A stretch of DNA of 37,170 nt from JAAYCB01 sp012744395 (GTDB lineage Bacteria; Planctomycetota; Planctomycetia; Pirellulales; Thermoguttaceae). The stretch's first letter is position 1, and every line of letters begins with the position of its first letter. Of the stretch, positions 16,824 through 24,025 are shown piece after piece. The stretch spans positions 1 through 37,170 of the forward strand of contig JAQVNJ010000052.1 in the NCBI GenBank assembly GCA_028703175.1, in the 5' to 3' direction. Position numbers and translations under genes: made by a program. The notes under the pieces were generated by a model. The model had not been told where the DNA came from. It searched no databases and was given only the letters and a program-made list of their open reading frames with translations.

Positions 16824-17327
16824 ACCACCAAACAGACGCAGCGCATCAATGAGCAGATCCGCACGTCGCCGGTCCGTGTAATCGGCGTCGATGGCAGCCA
16901 GTTGGGTATTTTGTCAACCGATGAGGCGATCCTTGTCGCCCGCAACGCCGGATTCGATCTGGTGGAAGTCTCGCCCGACAGCAAGCCGCCGGTCTGCCGT
17001 GTGATGGATTTTGGCAAGTTCAAATACCAACAGAAGAAGCGGCAGCACAAGAGCCATACCCATCAACACAAAGTCAAGGAAATCCGCGTCCGCCCGAAAA
17101 CCGGCGATCACGACATCCAGGTGAAAGTCAATCGGGCAAGGGAGTTCCTGGAGCATAAGCACAAGGTGCAAATCTCGGTGATGTTCCGGGGCCGAGAAAT
17201 CACGCACATTGAGGAGGGGGACCGGGTCATCCGGCAGATGATCGAGCGTCTCGAGGACGTGGGGAAGGTTGAATCGGTGCCCTCGCGACAGGGCCGGCGA
17301 ATCCTCTGCACCCTGGCTCCCAAGTAG
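16821..17327 (+). CDS. infC: Translation initiation factor IF-3, ATC start
   Basis: IF-3 binds the 30S subunit and proofreads the start codon and initiator tRNA. Read from ATC at 16821, the protein has 168 residues, a normal length. The family's N-terminal region is present: TTKQTQRINEQIR, then VRVIGVDGSQLGILSTDEA. The linker and C-terminal domain follow with DFGKFKYQQKKRQHKSH, KEIRVRPKTGDHD and ISVMFRGREITH. Starting at TTG 16902 would remove 27 residues containing the conserved RxNxxIR and VRVI positions, so that start is rejected. Enterobacterial infC uses AUU, and IF-3 represses its own mRNA by discriminating against it. An AUC start is reported for the Myxococcus IF-3 gene dsg, from memory. 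Autoregulation here is inference. Confidence 0.92.
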   Translation: MTTKQTQRINEQIRTSPVRVIGVDGSQLGILSTDEAILVARNAGFDLVEVSPDSKPPVCRVMDFGKFKYQQKKRQHKSHTHQHKVKEIRVRPKTGDHDIQVKVNRAREFLEHKHKVQISVMFRGREITHIEEGDRVIRQMIERLEDVGKVESVPSRQGRRILCTLAPK

Positions 17328-17346
17328 TCCCTCTGGCGGACCCCCC

Positions 17347-17374
17347 TTTCTCAACCCCCAAGACGGTCTATAAT
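17347..17374 (+). promoter_or_regulatory. Candidate internal promoter upstream of rpmI
   Basis: A consensus TATAAT lies at 17369-17374, extended by AA. The best -35 match, TTCTCA at 17347 with a 16-bp spacer, is weak. It would give rpmI a leader of about 165 nt, independent of infC. Confidence 0.45.
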
Positions 17375-17443
17375 AACGGGTCTCTATCCACGCGGTTGCC
17401 GATTGGCAGGTGCGTTTTCCATGTTGAGCGCGCTCTCTTCGGA

Positions 17444-17466
17444 TAGCGGCCGCGCGTGCGGCGCTA
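17444..17466 (+). other. Stem-loop in the infC-rpmI leader
   Basis: TAGCG(G)CCGC pairs with GCGGCGCTA around a four-base loop with one bulged G. A GAGCGCGCTC palindrome lies about 15 bp upstream. These sit in the 217-nt gap before rpmI, a region that is often structured for ribosomal-protein feedback in other bacteria. No known leader family was identified. Confidence 0.4.
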
Positions 17467-17544
17467 GGCCGATTGTTGCGGGAGAGGAGAGCATGTGCTC
17501 GTCGGTTTTGTGATCCCGCACCCCCAGAAAGTTGGTTGTTCGTC

Positions 17545-17748
17545 ATGCCGAAGCAGAAAACCCACAAGGGCACCAAGAAGCGTTTCCGCCTCACGGCATC
17601 CGGCAAGGCAAAACACCGGCAGGCGGGTACGAGCCACCTGGCCACGCGAATGAGCCAGAAGCGCAAGCGAAATCTGCGCGGCACGGCCTGCGCATGCGAC
17701 GTCGAAGCGAAGAGAGTTCGAGACGCCCTGTGTGGCAACAGCGGGTAA
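17545..17748 (+). CDS. rpmI: 50S ribosomal protein L35
   Basis: A 67-residue large-subunit protein. The ATG at 17545 begins MPKQKTHKGTKKRFRLTASG, the typical L35 start, and continues KAKHRQAGTSHLATRMSQKRKRNLR with LATRMSQKRKR in the place of the usual KSxKRKRxLR. The frame is open to 17473, but this adds unrelated residues. Only a weak AGAAAG lies upstream, which could imply translational coupling or regulation. infC lies 217 bp before and rplT 168 bp after. Confidence 0.95.
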   Translation: MPKQKTHKGTKKRFRLTASGKAKHRQAGTSHLATRMSQKRKRNLRGTACACDVEAKRVRDALCGNSG

Positions 17749-17808
17749 AGACGTTGGCGGGGGAACGTCTCCCGGCGGGCCGCAGCTCTCCAAGCGGGAT
17801 CGGCCCGC
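17749..17808 (+). other. Two stem-loops between rpmI and rplT
   Basis: AGACGTT/AACGTCT (17749-17755, 17764-17770) begins at the base after the rpmI stop. GCGGGCC/GGCCCGC (17775-17781, 17802-17808) follows directly. Neither has a T-tract, so read-through into rplT is expected. They could be an L20 feedback site or an RNA-processing site. This is inference. Confidence 0.45.
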
Positions 17809-17916
17809 GGCCAATTCCATTTCCCCCATGGTTGGTCATGCGGGACGGGCAGGACAACGCTTCACCGCTGCGCCGGAGAAGGGCCTTGATCCCGTGAACA
17901 TCAGAGAGGTCTCCCA

Positions 17917-18273
17917 ATGAGAACCACCAAAGGCGCTGCCAGGACACGAGCCAAGAACCGCCTCTACAAGAAGGCGAAGGGCTTTCGCGGCGGCCGCGGG
18001 CGTCTGCTCCGCACTGTCAAGGAAACCCTCATCCGGTCCGGCCACTTCGCCTACCGCGACCGCCGGGTCCGCAAGCGGGAATTCCGCCGCTTGTGGATCA
18101 TCCGCATCAACGCAGCCGTGCGCGCGCACGGCCTCCGCTACAGCCAATTCATCAACGGCCTGGCCAAGGCCCGGATCGAATTGGACCGCAAGATGCTCTC
18201 CGAGTTGGCGATCCACGACCCGGAAGGCTTCACCGCCGTGGTCGAGCGGGTCAAAGCGGCTCTCGAAGCCTGA
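17917..18273 (+). CDS. rplT: 50S ribosomal protein L20
   Basis: A 118-residue 23S rRNA-binding assembly protein of exact family length. It begins MRTTKGAARTRAKNRLYKKA, then GFRGGRGRLLRTVKETL with the conserved GxRGxR core. The globular part holds YRDRRVRKREFRRLWIIRIN, the most conserved L20 segment, then GLRYSQFINGLAKA and LDRKMLSELAI. AGAGG lies 9 nt before the ATG. In several bacteria L20 represses rpmI-rplT translation by binding its mRNA leader; the hairpins just upstream are candidates. It closes the operon before the terminator at 18359. Confidence 0.98.
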   Translation: MRTTKGAARTRAKNRLYKKAKGFRGGRGRLLRTVKETLIRSGHFAYRDRRVRKREFRRLWIIRINAAVRAHGLRYSQFINGLAKARIELDRKMLSELAIHDPEGFTAVVERVKAALEA

Positions 18274-18358
18274 TCCCGCAACCTGGCAACAGGGCGGTGC
18301 GGCCTGCTCGCCCAACAAGACGGCCCAGCCCCCGCAATCCGCGCCGAGGGCATATCAC

Positions 18359-18401
18359 GAGCCGTGGCGATCCCCCTTGAGGGTCGCCCGGCTCTTTTTT
18401 T
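18359..18401 (+). terminator. Rho-independent terminator of the infC-rpmI-rplT operon
   Basis: GAGCCG pairs with CGGCTC, and inside it GCGATCC pairs with GGGTCGC including one G-T wobble. The hairpin is followed directly by seven T residues. It lies 86 bp after the rplT stop. Confidence 0.85.
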
Positions 18402-18640
18402 GCCGCCGCCGGATGATCCACAGCCCGCCTGACGCGCCCGCGGCGACACGTCTCCAGCGTCTTCGGCCAGGTGCCGCAGGCGACCTTGCCAACGCGGACC
18501 GCGCACAAGGTATGGACGCTTCCGCAGACGGTTGCTTCGCCAGTTCCGCCCGGTCAAGAGGATCGGAAAGACATCCCTGCCGCTGCCGGGCAAGCCGGCT
18601 CGCCGGGCGGGCGCAATCCGGGCGGCGAGCGGCCCGGCAT

Positions 18641-18670
18641 TTGGCGTGCGGTCGCCAGAGAACCTATAAT
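18641..18670 (+). promoter_or_regulatory. Promoter for the third oxidoreductase
   Basis: TTGGCG (18641-18646), 18-bp spacer, and a perfect TATAAT (18665-18670). The predicted leader to the ATG at 18815 is about 140 nt. The rest of the 541-bp gap after rplT shows no gene. Confidence 0.65.
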
Positions 18671-18814
18671 CGCAACGATTCACGTCCGCCCCGCGGCCAA
18701 GCGAAGAATTCTCTTCGTCCACGGAAGCCGCCCGCCCTGACCATCCGGTCTGGCGGCTGGAGACGATGGCCGACGGCGGTTGTTCACCAACCGATCCTCA
18801 AGAGGAGATTCTCC

Positions 18815-20176
18815 ATGAGCGAAACCCGAAACACCGCCACACCCCGCCGCGAGTTCTTGAAGACCACCGGCAAGCTGGCGGCGGCGGCGACCCTGCTCGG
18901 CGCGGCGCCGCGGGGCGTCCACGCGGCCGAGGACAATACAATCCAGCTCGCCCTGATCGGCTGCGGCGGGCGGGGCACCGGCGCTGCCCAGAATGCCTTG
19001 TCCGTGCCGAATGGCCCGACCAGACTGGTCGCCATGGCCGACGTTTTCGAAAACCGCCTGCAAAGCAGCGTCAAAGGGCTCTCCTCGCGATCCGACCGGC
19101 AGATGGATGTTCCCGCCGAGCGGCAGTTCCTCGGCTTCGACGGTTACAAGAAGGCCATCGACTGCCTGAAGCCGGGCGATGTCGCGATCCTCGCCACGCC
19201 GCCGGCCTTCCGCTGGGTTCATTTCGCCTATGCCGTCGAAAAGGGCGTCCACGTGTTCATGGAGAAGCCGGTCACGGTCGACGGCCCCACGACCCGCCGG
19301 ATGATCGAGCTCGGCAAAAAGGCCGATCAGAAGAACCTCAAGGTCGGCGTCGGGCTGATGGTTCGGCACTGCCGCGGGCGGCAGGAACTGCTCAAGCGGA
19401 TTCGCGATGGCCAGATCGGCGAAATTCTCGCCCTCCGCGCCTACCGCATGGCCCAGCGCTCGGCCACGTGCGGCGCGCCGCCGCAAGGAATGAGCGAAGT
19501 GCTCTTCCAGATCGCCAGGTTCCACAGCTTCCTCTGGGCCAGCGGCGGCCTGTTCAGCGACTACTTCATCCACCAGATCGACGAATGCTCCTGGATCAAG
19601 GGCGCCTGGCCGGTCAAGGCCCACGCCCTCGGCGGGCGGCACTACCGCGGCGACGATCTCGACCAGAACTTCGACACCTACTCGGTCGAGTTCACCTACC
19701 CGGACGGCACGAAACTCTTCTACAACGGCCGGGCCATGTCGGGCTGCAAGAACGAGTTCGCCAGCTACGCCCACGGCGCCAAGGGCTCGGCGATCATCTC
19801 CACCTCCGCCCACACGCCCGGCAGGGTACGCCTCTTCAAGGACCAGACCTATGAGAAGGCGAGCGAAATCTGGGCCTTCCCCCAGCCCGAGCCGAACCCC
19901 TATCAGCTCGAGTGGGACGACCTGGTCGATGCGATCCGCAACGACAGGCCCTACAACGAGGTCGAGCGCGGCGCCATCGCCAGCATGGTCACGTCGATGG
20001 GCCGCATGGCCGCCCACACCGGCAACGAGGTGACCTACGAGGAGATGCTCGCCTGCGAGCACGAGTTCGCCCCCGACGTCGACAAGTTGACCGAAGACGG
20101 GCCTGCCCCGGTACAGCTCAAAGACGGCAAATATCCCGTCCCCATGCCGGGGATCATCACGGCGCGGGAATACTGA
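18815..20176 (+). CDS. Gfo/Idh/MocA family oxidoreductase with Tat leader
   Basis: A 453-residue predicted exported NAD(P)-dependent oxidoreductase. The ATG at 18815 is preceded by AGAGGAGA; the open frame to 18377 crosses the rplT terminator and is rejected. The Tat leader reads TPRREFLKTTGKLAAAATLL and a cleavage site near GVHAAED. The Rossmann motif is LALIGCGGRGTGAAQNAL, followed by AILATPPAFRWVHF and VFMEKPVTVDGPTTRRM, with an intact EKP lysine. The substrate domain has SGGLFSDYFIHQIDECSWI and NRAMSG-like YNGRAMSGCKNEF. It is closer to the planctomycete Tat-exported subfamily than the gene at 1754. A strong GC hairpin follows the stop. Substrate unknown. Confidence 0.92.
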   Translation: MSETRNTATPRREFLKTTGKLAAAATLLGAAPRGVHAAEDNTIQLALIGCGGRGTGAAQNALSVPNGPTRLVAMADVFENRLQSSVKGLSSRSDRQMDVPAERQFLGFDGYKKAIDCLKPGDVAILATPPAFRWVHFAYAVEKGVHVFMEKPVTVDGPTTRRMIELGKKADQKNLKVGVGLMVRHCRGRQELLKRIRDGQIGEILALRAYRMAQRSATCGAPPQGMSEVLFQIARFHSFLWASGGLFSDYFIHQIDECSWIKGAWPVKAHALGGRHYRGDDLDQNFDTYSVEFTYPDGTKLFYNGRAMSGCKNEFASYAHGAKGSAIISTSAHTPGRVRLFKDQTYEKASEIWAFPQPEPNPYQLEWDDLVDAIRNDRPYNEVERGAIASMVTSMGRMAAHTGNEVTYEEMLACEHEFAPDVDKLTEDGPAPVQLKDGKYPVPMPGIITAREY

Positions 20177-20206
20177 TTCGCGCGCATATTTCCGCTTTCC
20201 GGCAGA

Positions 20207-20241
20207 CGGCCGGGCGGCCTCCCGGTACGGCCGCCCGGCCG
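20207..20241 (+). terminator. Long perfect GC hairpin after the oxidoreductase
   Basis: Thirteen paired bases (CGGCCGGGCGGCC with GGCCGCCCGGCCG) around a nine-base loop, 31 bp after the stop at 20176. The T-tract is missing, so it may stop transcription weakly or protect the 3' end. Confidence 0.55.
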
Positions 20242-20337
20242 TCGCCTCTGAGCGGCGCGCGGCCGCGCCCCCGGCCCCTCCGACGCCAAGCAGTCAAACA
20301 CCGCCTCCCACGCCCCAGTTTCCGCCGCGGGCTGTCA

Positions 20338-21106
20338 ATGGCGGCTTTTCTTTCCGTCTTTTCCTTCCTCCCGCTGGGAAATCGGGCCCTGGGCGGTGAC
20401 CTTATCATGAGCACGATCGGGGGCGGCAGCCAGCGGACAGAGGGCAGGCTGCACGGGCCCCTGTGACCTGGCGGCCGGCGGCTTTCGCCACAAGGCCATC
20501 GAAAGTGCGGCGTCGCACGACGCGCAACGCAGCAACGGAGGGGATGTGGAGCGGATCGACGCCGAACAACTTCGGAAGCTGATCGACACTTGCGGCGCGG
20601 CGCTCGGGCGCAGAAGGAGAACAAGTCGTGGAGCGACGTTCCCCCCGGCCTTTGGCTCGCGATGCCGCCGGCTGGATTGCCCAAGGCTGGATTGCCCAAG
20701 GCTGGATTGCCCAAGGCTGGATTGCCCAAGGCTGGATTGCCCAAGGCTGGATTGCCCAAGGCTGAATGGAAGAGCTACCTCGAGTTGACGTCGTTCCAGC
20801 CGGCGCTGCTACAGGAAGCGGCCCGGCGGCGCCAGTTCGAGCGACGTGTTGACCGAAGGGCTTGTTTGGGCTGCCGTCGGGCTGGATCCCGCCCGGCTCC
20901 GCGTGGAGCTCATTGTCCAGTCGGCTTCGGAGGAAGCAGCCGCCCGCCTGGCCGCACATCTTCCGAAGAGGCTCGGCGGCATGTACGAAGGCACGCCGGA
21001 GGCACAAAAACAGGTCGCCCGTAAGACATTCGAGTTGTTCGTCTCCCTCGCGCGACCGACGGTCGAGGGCGATCGCGTCATCGTACGCATCAACGGGGGA
21101 GAATAG
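20338..21106 (+). pseudogene. Secreted protein of planctomycete type, multiply frameshifted
   Basis: Pieces of one protein lie in alternating frames. A signal-peptide start (MAAFLSVFSFLPLGNRALGG) at 20338 is in frame 1. AAGGFRHKAIESAA and VERIDAEQLRKLIDTCGAAL (about 20470-20605) are in frame 2. AQKENKSWSDVPPGLWLAMP, six GLPKA repeats and EWKSYLELTSFQPALLQEAA (about 20605-20825) are in frame 1. ASSSDVLTEGLVWAAVGLDP to the stop at 21104 (ending VEGDRVIVRINGGE) is in frame 2. At least three single-base shifts are needed, so no full product can be made. The content resembles a hypothetical secreted planctomycete protein; I cannot name a family. The repeat tract is listed separately. Confidence 0.7.
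20671..20760 (+). repeat. Six exact 15-bp tandem repeats (GCTGGATTGCCCAAG)
   Basis: Exactly 90 bp made of six identical 15-bp units without spacers, each encoding AGLPK in the frame of the broken gene. The base before is CCG and the sequence after (GCTGAATGG) is a partial, diverged seventh unit. Perfect identity means a recent slippage expansion. A CRISPR array is excluded because there are no spacers. Confidence 0.95.
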
Positions 21107-21108
21107 CC

Positions 21109-21143
21109 CGTCAGCCGTCAACCATCAGCGGTCAGCCGTTGGA
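21109..21143. repeat. Degenerate heptamer repeat (about CGTCAGC)
   Basis: Four to five diverged copies of a seven-base unit (CGTCAGC, CGTCAAC, CATCAGC, GGTCAGC, CGTTGGA) just after the broken gene. It looks like a decayed short tandem repeat. Confidence 0.4.
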
Positions 21144-21239
21144 ATGGTAGATCCGGCTGTGTACTTCTTGTCCGCTGCGCGCCGTTGGGTGTCACAACAT
21201 GGCCGAATCCGCTCTCTCCGTTGACCGCCAACGGCTGCG

Positions 21240-22127
21240 CTACTCCTTTTCCGGCGCCACGATCGGGGTGTCGTCCCGATTGCCCCACTCGCTCCAGCCG
21301 CGATAGTAATTCCGCGGATCCTTGGCGCCCATCAGTTCCAGGCCGAACGCCATCACCGAGGCCCTCCCGCCGGAATGGCAATGGCTGGCGACCGGCCTGT
21401 CCAGATCGATGCCCGCCCGGTCGAAGATTCGTTTCAGCTCCTGCGGGCTTTTGAAGCGGTCGGTGGACGGATCGATCAGGTCGCTCCACTCGATGTGCTT
21501 CGCCCCCGGGATCGCACCGCCGCGAGCGCTCTCCTTCAGGTCGATTCCGCAGTGTTCGTCTTCCGATCGGGCGTCGACGATCTGTAGTCTCTGATCGGCC
21601 AGGGAGCTGAGAACCTGCGCCTTGACGACGAGCCGTTTCTTCCGCGGCGAGGCGCTGAATTCGACCGGTTCGGGGGGGGGAACCTTTTCGGCGCTCGTGG
21701 CCAGTCCGGCGGATTTCCAGGCCTTCCAGCCGCCGTTGAGCAGCCGCACGTCGTCCAAACCAAAATAGCGCAAGATCCACCAGATTCGCGCGGCATTCCG
21801 GTTGGACACGTCGTCGTAAACGACCACCTTGGCGCCGTCGCCGATCCCCAGCTGGCCGATCCGCTTGCTCCAACCGCCCACGTCCTTGCCGCTGTCAAAT
21901 GCCGTTTCCCATGTGTCGTGATCTACCCAGAGGGCGTTGGGCAGGTGCTCCTCCGCGTGGGCTTCCTGCTTGCGCGCGTCAAGAATCACGAACTGGCCGG
22001 CCACGCCGGGCTTGGCCAACTGGCTCGGCTCCATCAAGAGCCGAGGACGAGCGTAGCGGACCTCGCCGGCGTTTGCGGCGCCAACCAGGCCGGCGACGAT
22101 CACAAGGAGAGCACGCGGATTGGGCAT
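21240..22127 (-). CDS. Secreted tandem-rhodanese sulfurtransferase
   Basis: A 295-residue thiosulfate or 3-mercaptopyruvate sulfurtransferase. The ATG at 22127 follows AAGAGG and begins a Sec signal peptide (RALLVIVAGLVGAANAGE); the longer open frame to 22592 lacks it. Two rhodanese domains are visible. The N-terminal inactive domain runs about residues 30-150 (FVILDARKQEAHAEEHLPNA, VVVYDDVSNRNAARIWWIL). The C-terminal catalytic domain runs about 170-285 (QIVDARSEDEH, GAIPGAKHIEWSDLID) with the active-site loop SHCHSGGRAS and its cysteine at residue 250. CHSGGR is closer to bacterial CxSGGR rhodaneses than to the eukaryotic CRKGVT or CGSGVT types, so substrate preference is open. It has no obvious operon partner. 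Confidence 0.93.
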   Translation of the reverse strand: MPNPRALLVIVAGLVGAANAGEVRYARPRLLMEPSQLAKPGVAGQFVILDARKQEAHAEEHLPNALWVDHDTWETAFDSGKDVGGWSKRIGQLGIGDGAKVVVYDDVSNRNAARIWWILRYFGLDDVRLLNGGWKAWKSAGLATSAEKVPPPEPVEFSASPRKKRLVVKAQVLSSLADQRLQIVDARSEDEHCGIDLKESARGGAIPGAKHIEWSDLIDPSTDRFKSPQELKRIFDRAGIDLDRPVASHCHSGGRASVMAFGLELMGAKDPRNYYRGWSEWGNRDDTPIVAPEKE

Positions 22128-22601
22128 GGCAAACCTCTTCTTGAACGGCGTTTCTACTGGCCAAGCACATTCTACCGGTCCGCCGTGCTTTGTCAGGTGG
22201 CAAGTGCCGGCGCGGCAAGGCAATAGCTTGGAGCCTGCCCCCGCGGCCCGGTCTGCGCCGCAGGGGCATCGGCCTGGCGGAAATTCCTTGCAGCCTGCCC
22301 TGAACCATGGTCGGCCGTTATGCGGTCCGATCTCAATCGTCACGCTGGACGTGGGGTGGCGAAGAGTTCGCCTGTCCGTAGTCCGTTGCGTTTCCCGGTT
22401 CTGACCCGAGGAAAATCTAGGTGCCGTGCGTCGGCGCGGGGTGTTCGGGATCGAATCCAGATGCAACACCAGCCGCTGACCAGCGCGCAGCCGCCTCCAC
22501 CATCCGGTCAAACGCCCCCGTCCGGCTCGTTCGGATTGGGGCGCACGCACTGGCCCATGGGTCTTTTGGGCGGCGAGCAGTGAGCCATTCATGTGCGCGC
22601 A
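22128..22601. other. Intergenic region, no gene seen
   Basis: Open frames here have no family motifs, plausible starts or SD sequences. Short near-duplicate phrases occur (AGCCTGCCC at about 22234 and 22292), but no clear repeat unit. The promoter of the rhodanese gene should lie at its left side, but I could not pick convincing boxes. Confidence 0.35.
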
Positions 22602-22845
22602 TCAACCGTGCCACACCTGTTCTCCGAGCGTCTCGCACTGCGTTTTCTCGAAGTCGACTAACTCAGCGAACACTTCAGCTGTATAGTCGGCGCTAAAAAA
22701 AGATATGCAGAGTCAGTACGACGCGATAGGCCTTGATTGGTGCGGGCGCGATGAACTCGCCAACTTGGGGAATCTGTTCAACGTCGCGAACAGCGATCGC
22801 CCACGGGCCGGTATGCTGATCGCGGTAGTGGATACGAATCTTCAT
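22602..22845 (-). pseudogene. Small conserved-looking protein, frameshifted at an A7/T7 run
   Basis: From the ATG at 22845, with AAAGGAG 6 nt upstream, the frame reads MKIRIHYRDQHTGPWAIAVR, then VEQIPQVGEFI and AYRVVLTLHIFF. It stops at 22693 inside a run of seven Ts (A7 at 22695-22701 on the plus strand). Removing one T lets the frame continue with SADYTAEVFAELVDFEKTQ to a TGA at 22602-22604, giving 80 residues. The continuation looks like natural protein, so an indel in the homopolymer is the likely cause. RNA-polymerase slippage on the run could restore the full product. Family unknown; I recall similar small planctomycete proteins but cannot name one. Confidence 0.6.
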
Positions 22846-22914
22846 CTGGACTCCTTTGTCCTCCAGCGACCCCGCACGTGCCAGCCACGACAATGACTGG
22901 CGCACTCGTATGCT

Positions 22915-23819
22915 GCTGAACTTATTGCCCCGCGAGACATCGAACTTCTCGACCGCCCTGATCAGCGGCATGTTCCCGTCGCTGACAAGCTCGAAGAATT
23001 CCATCGCCGGACCGATGTAGCGCTTGGCAATCGACACCACCAGCCTTATTGACCCCTGCATAGCCAATGAACAGTCCGCCGCGGCCCAGCGTACAGAAAT
23101 TGTGGGGAAACCCCGCTGTGTCGCGGCCATGAGCCGAACATTGGCAATGCAGGGGTCAATAGGTTGGCACGGATGATCTGGTTCTTGGCGGTGACCGACG
23201 CGTCGTACAGCTTCTCGATCCGGTCCATCCGTCTGCTCTTCGGCTGGTGCAAATCGAGTTGCGCACGCAGTGTACAAGCCTTATACTTAAGGTAGTTCAT
23301 CTTCCGAAAGAGATGCATCTCCTGCTCCCGCGTCAGCAGGGGCACCTCGTACAGTCCGGCCAGATACGAGGGCAGACCGCTGGGCAACCGCGGCGTCTTC
23401 GTCGGCAAATCGCTCTCCGGCAGCGGCGCCAAGATCTCGGCCTCCTGCTTCCGCGAGAGCAGGCGGGCAAACTCCTCGCCGCCGATGTGGTCCAGCGGCA
23501 GGCCCGTGATCCGCGCGGCGCGCAACTCGTTGATGATGCGACAAATGCGGGTCCGGGACTGGGAGAACCGCTGAGCCAACGCCTCGACCGACTCGCCGCG
23601 GCGATACTGCTCGTACACCGCGCAATTGCCATCGGTTGGGGGCTGGCCGTCATGGTATGGGAAGATCGCCGGGTCAGGACGCGGCGGGTCGAAGTGCCTG
23701 AGCCGATACCGGCCCGTCTCTTGGGCAAATCGCCTGGTAGTCTGCTGATCGCACGTCGCGAATCGCACTTGCTGATCGCGAAGACCCCGACTGGCTGGGC
23801 TCAAATCGTCAGCGTGCAT
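22915..23819 (-). pseudogene. Sigma-70 family factor, internally deleted, split by a MITE and truncated
   Basis: The ATG at 23819 begins MHADDLSPASRGLRDQQVRF, the start I know from a large group of planctomycete sigma-70 proteins. Part of the usual N-terminal region appears missing: about 40 residues on, the text jumps to PRPDPAIFPYHDGQPP. YEQYRRGESVEALAQRFSQS follows, an HTH-like segment. Region 1.2/2.1 is present (LYEVPLLTREQEMHLFRKMN, then VTAKNQIIRANL). A 111-bp insertion follows, after which the gene resumes as RLVVSIAKRYIGPAMEFFEL and VSDGNMPLIRAVEKFDVSRG. It loses similarity after NKFS at about 22915, so regions 2.4, 3 and 4 are gone. No promoter-recognising sigma can be made. It lies 46 nt downstream of the first terminator repeat. 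Confidence 0.88.
23047..23161. mobile_element. 111-bp MITE-like element with 21-bp inverted ends and TA duplication
   Basis: The element spans 23049-23159. Its left end TTGACCCCTGCATAGCCAATG and the reverse complement of its right end differ at one position of 21. TA flanks both sides (23047-23048 and 23160-23161). Deleting the element and one TA restores the sigma codons AAC CTA AGG CTG (NLRL) exactly. It has no coding capacity. TA duplication and size fit an IS630/Tc1-mariner-derived MITE; no matching transposase is in the window. Confidence 0.85.
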
Positions 23820-23860
23820 CGCAGCTTCTCCACCCGTTTGTGACCGCCCCGAATCCCCAG

Positions 23861-23970
23861 AAACAAAAAAGCCGACGTGGCGGAACACCCGAAGGTGTTC
23901 GACCACATCGGCTTATTCGTCAACGAGCCCCCCGGACTGGCCGGGTTGCTCTCCATCTAGTCATCCGACG
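23861..23970 (-). terminator. Dispersed two-hairpin terminator repeat, copy 1
   Basis: On the minus strand a 19-bp imperfect stem (23871-23889 with 23894-23912) closes on a C(UUCG)G tetraloop and ends in six Us, a textbook intrinsic terminator. The conserved 58 bp before it contains a second hairpin (GAGC..CCCGG with CCGGG..GCTC). The 100 bp from 23871 to 23970 match copy 2 (27929-28028) at 85 positions with no gaps. It follows the gene at 24026 and precedes the sigma pseudogene. Confidence 0.85.
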
Positions 23971-24025
23971 GTTTCGTTGGCAAAGCCGCGCTCGATTCGT
24001 CTGCGACTCTTCCAGCGCTCCAATT

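Noticed and set aside
16902..17327. IF-3 starting at TTG 16902
   Set aside because: This removes conserved N-terminal IF-3 residues that are encoded just upstream behind an excellent SD.
18377..18814. N-terminal extension of the oxidoreductase at 18815
   Set aside because: The extension crosses the rplT terminator and a promoter, and places residues before a clear Tat leader.
20157..20759. Minus-strand ORF rich in GNPAL repeats as a repeat protein
   Set aside because: It is the antisense reading of the 15-bp repeats; the plus strand shows real protein segments and the ORF lacks an SD.
20671..20760. Tandem 15-bp units as a CRISPR array
   Set aside because: The units are contiguous with no spacers, too short, and in frame with a coding remnant; no cas genes are present.
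22417..22638. Minus-strand ORF upstream of the rhodanese gene
   Set aside because: No SD or motif; it overlaps the end of the frameshifted small gene.
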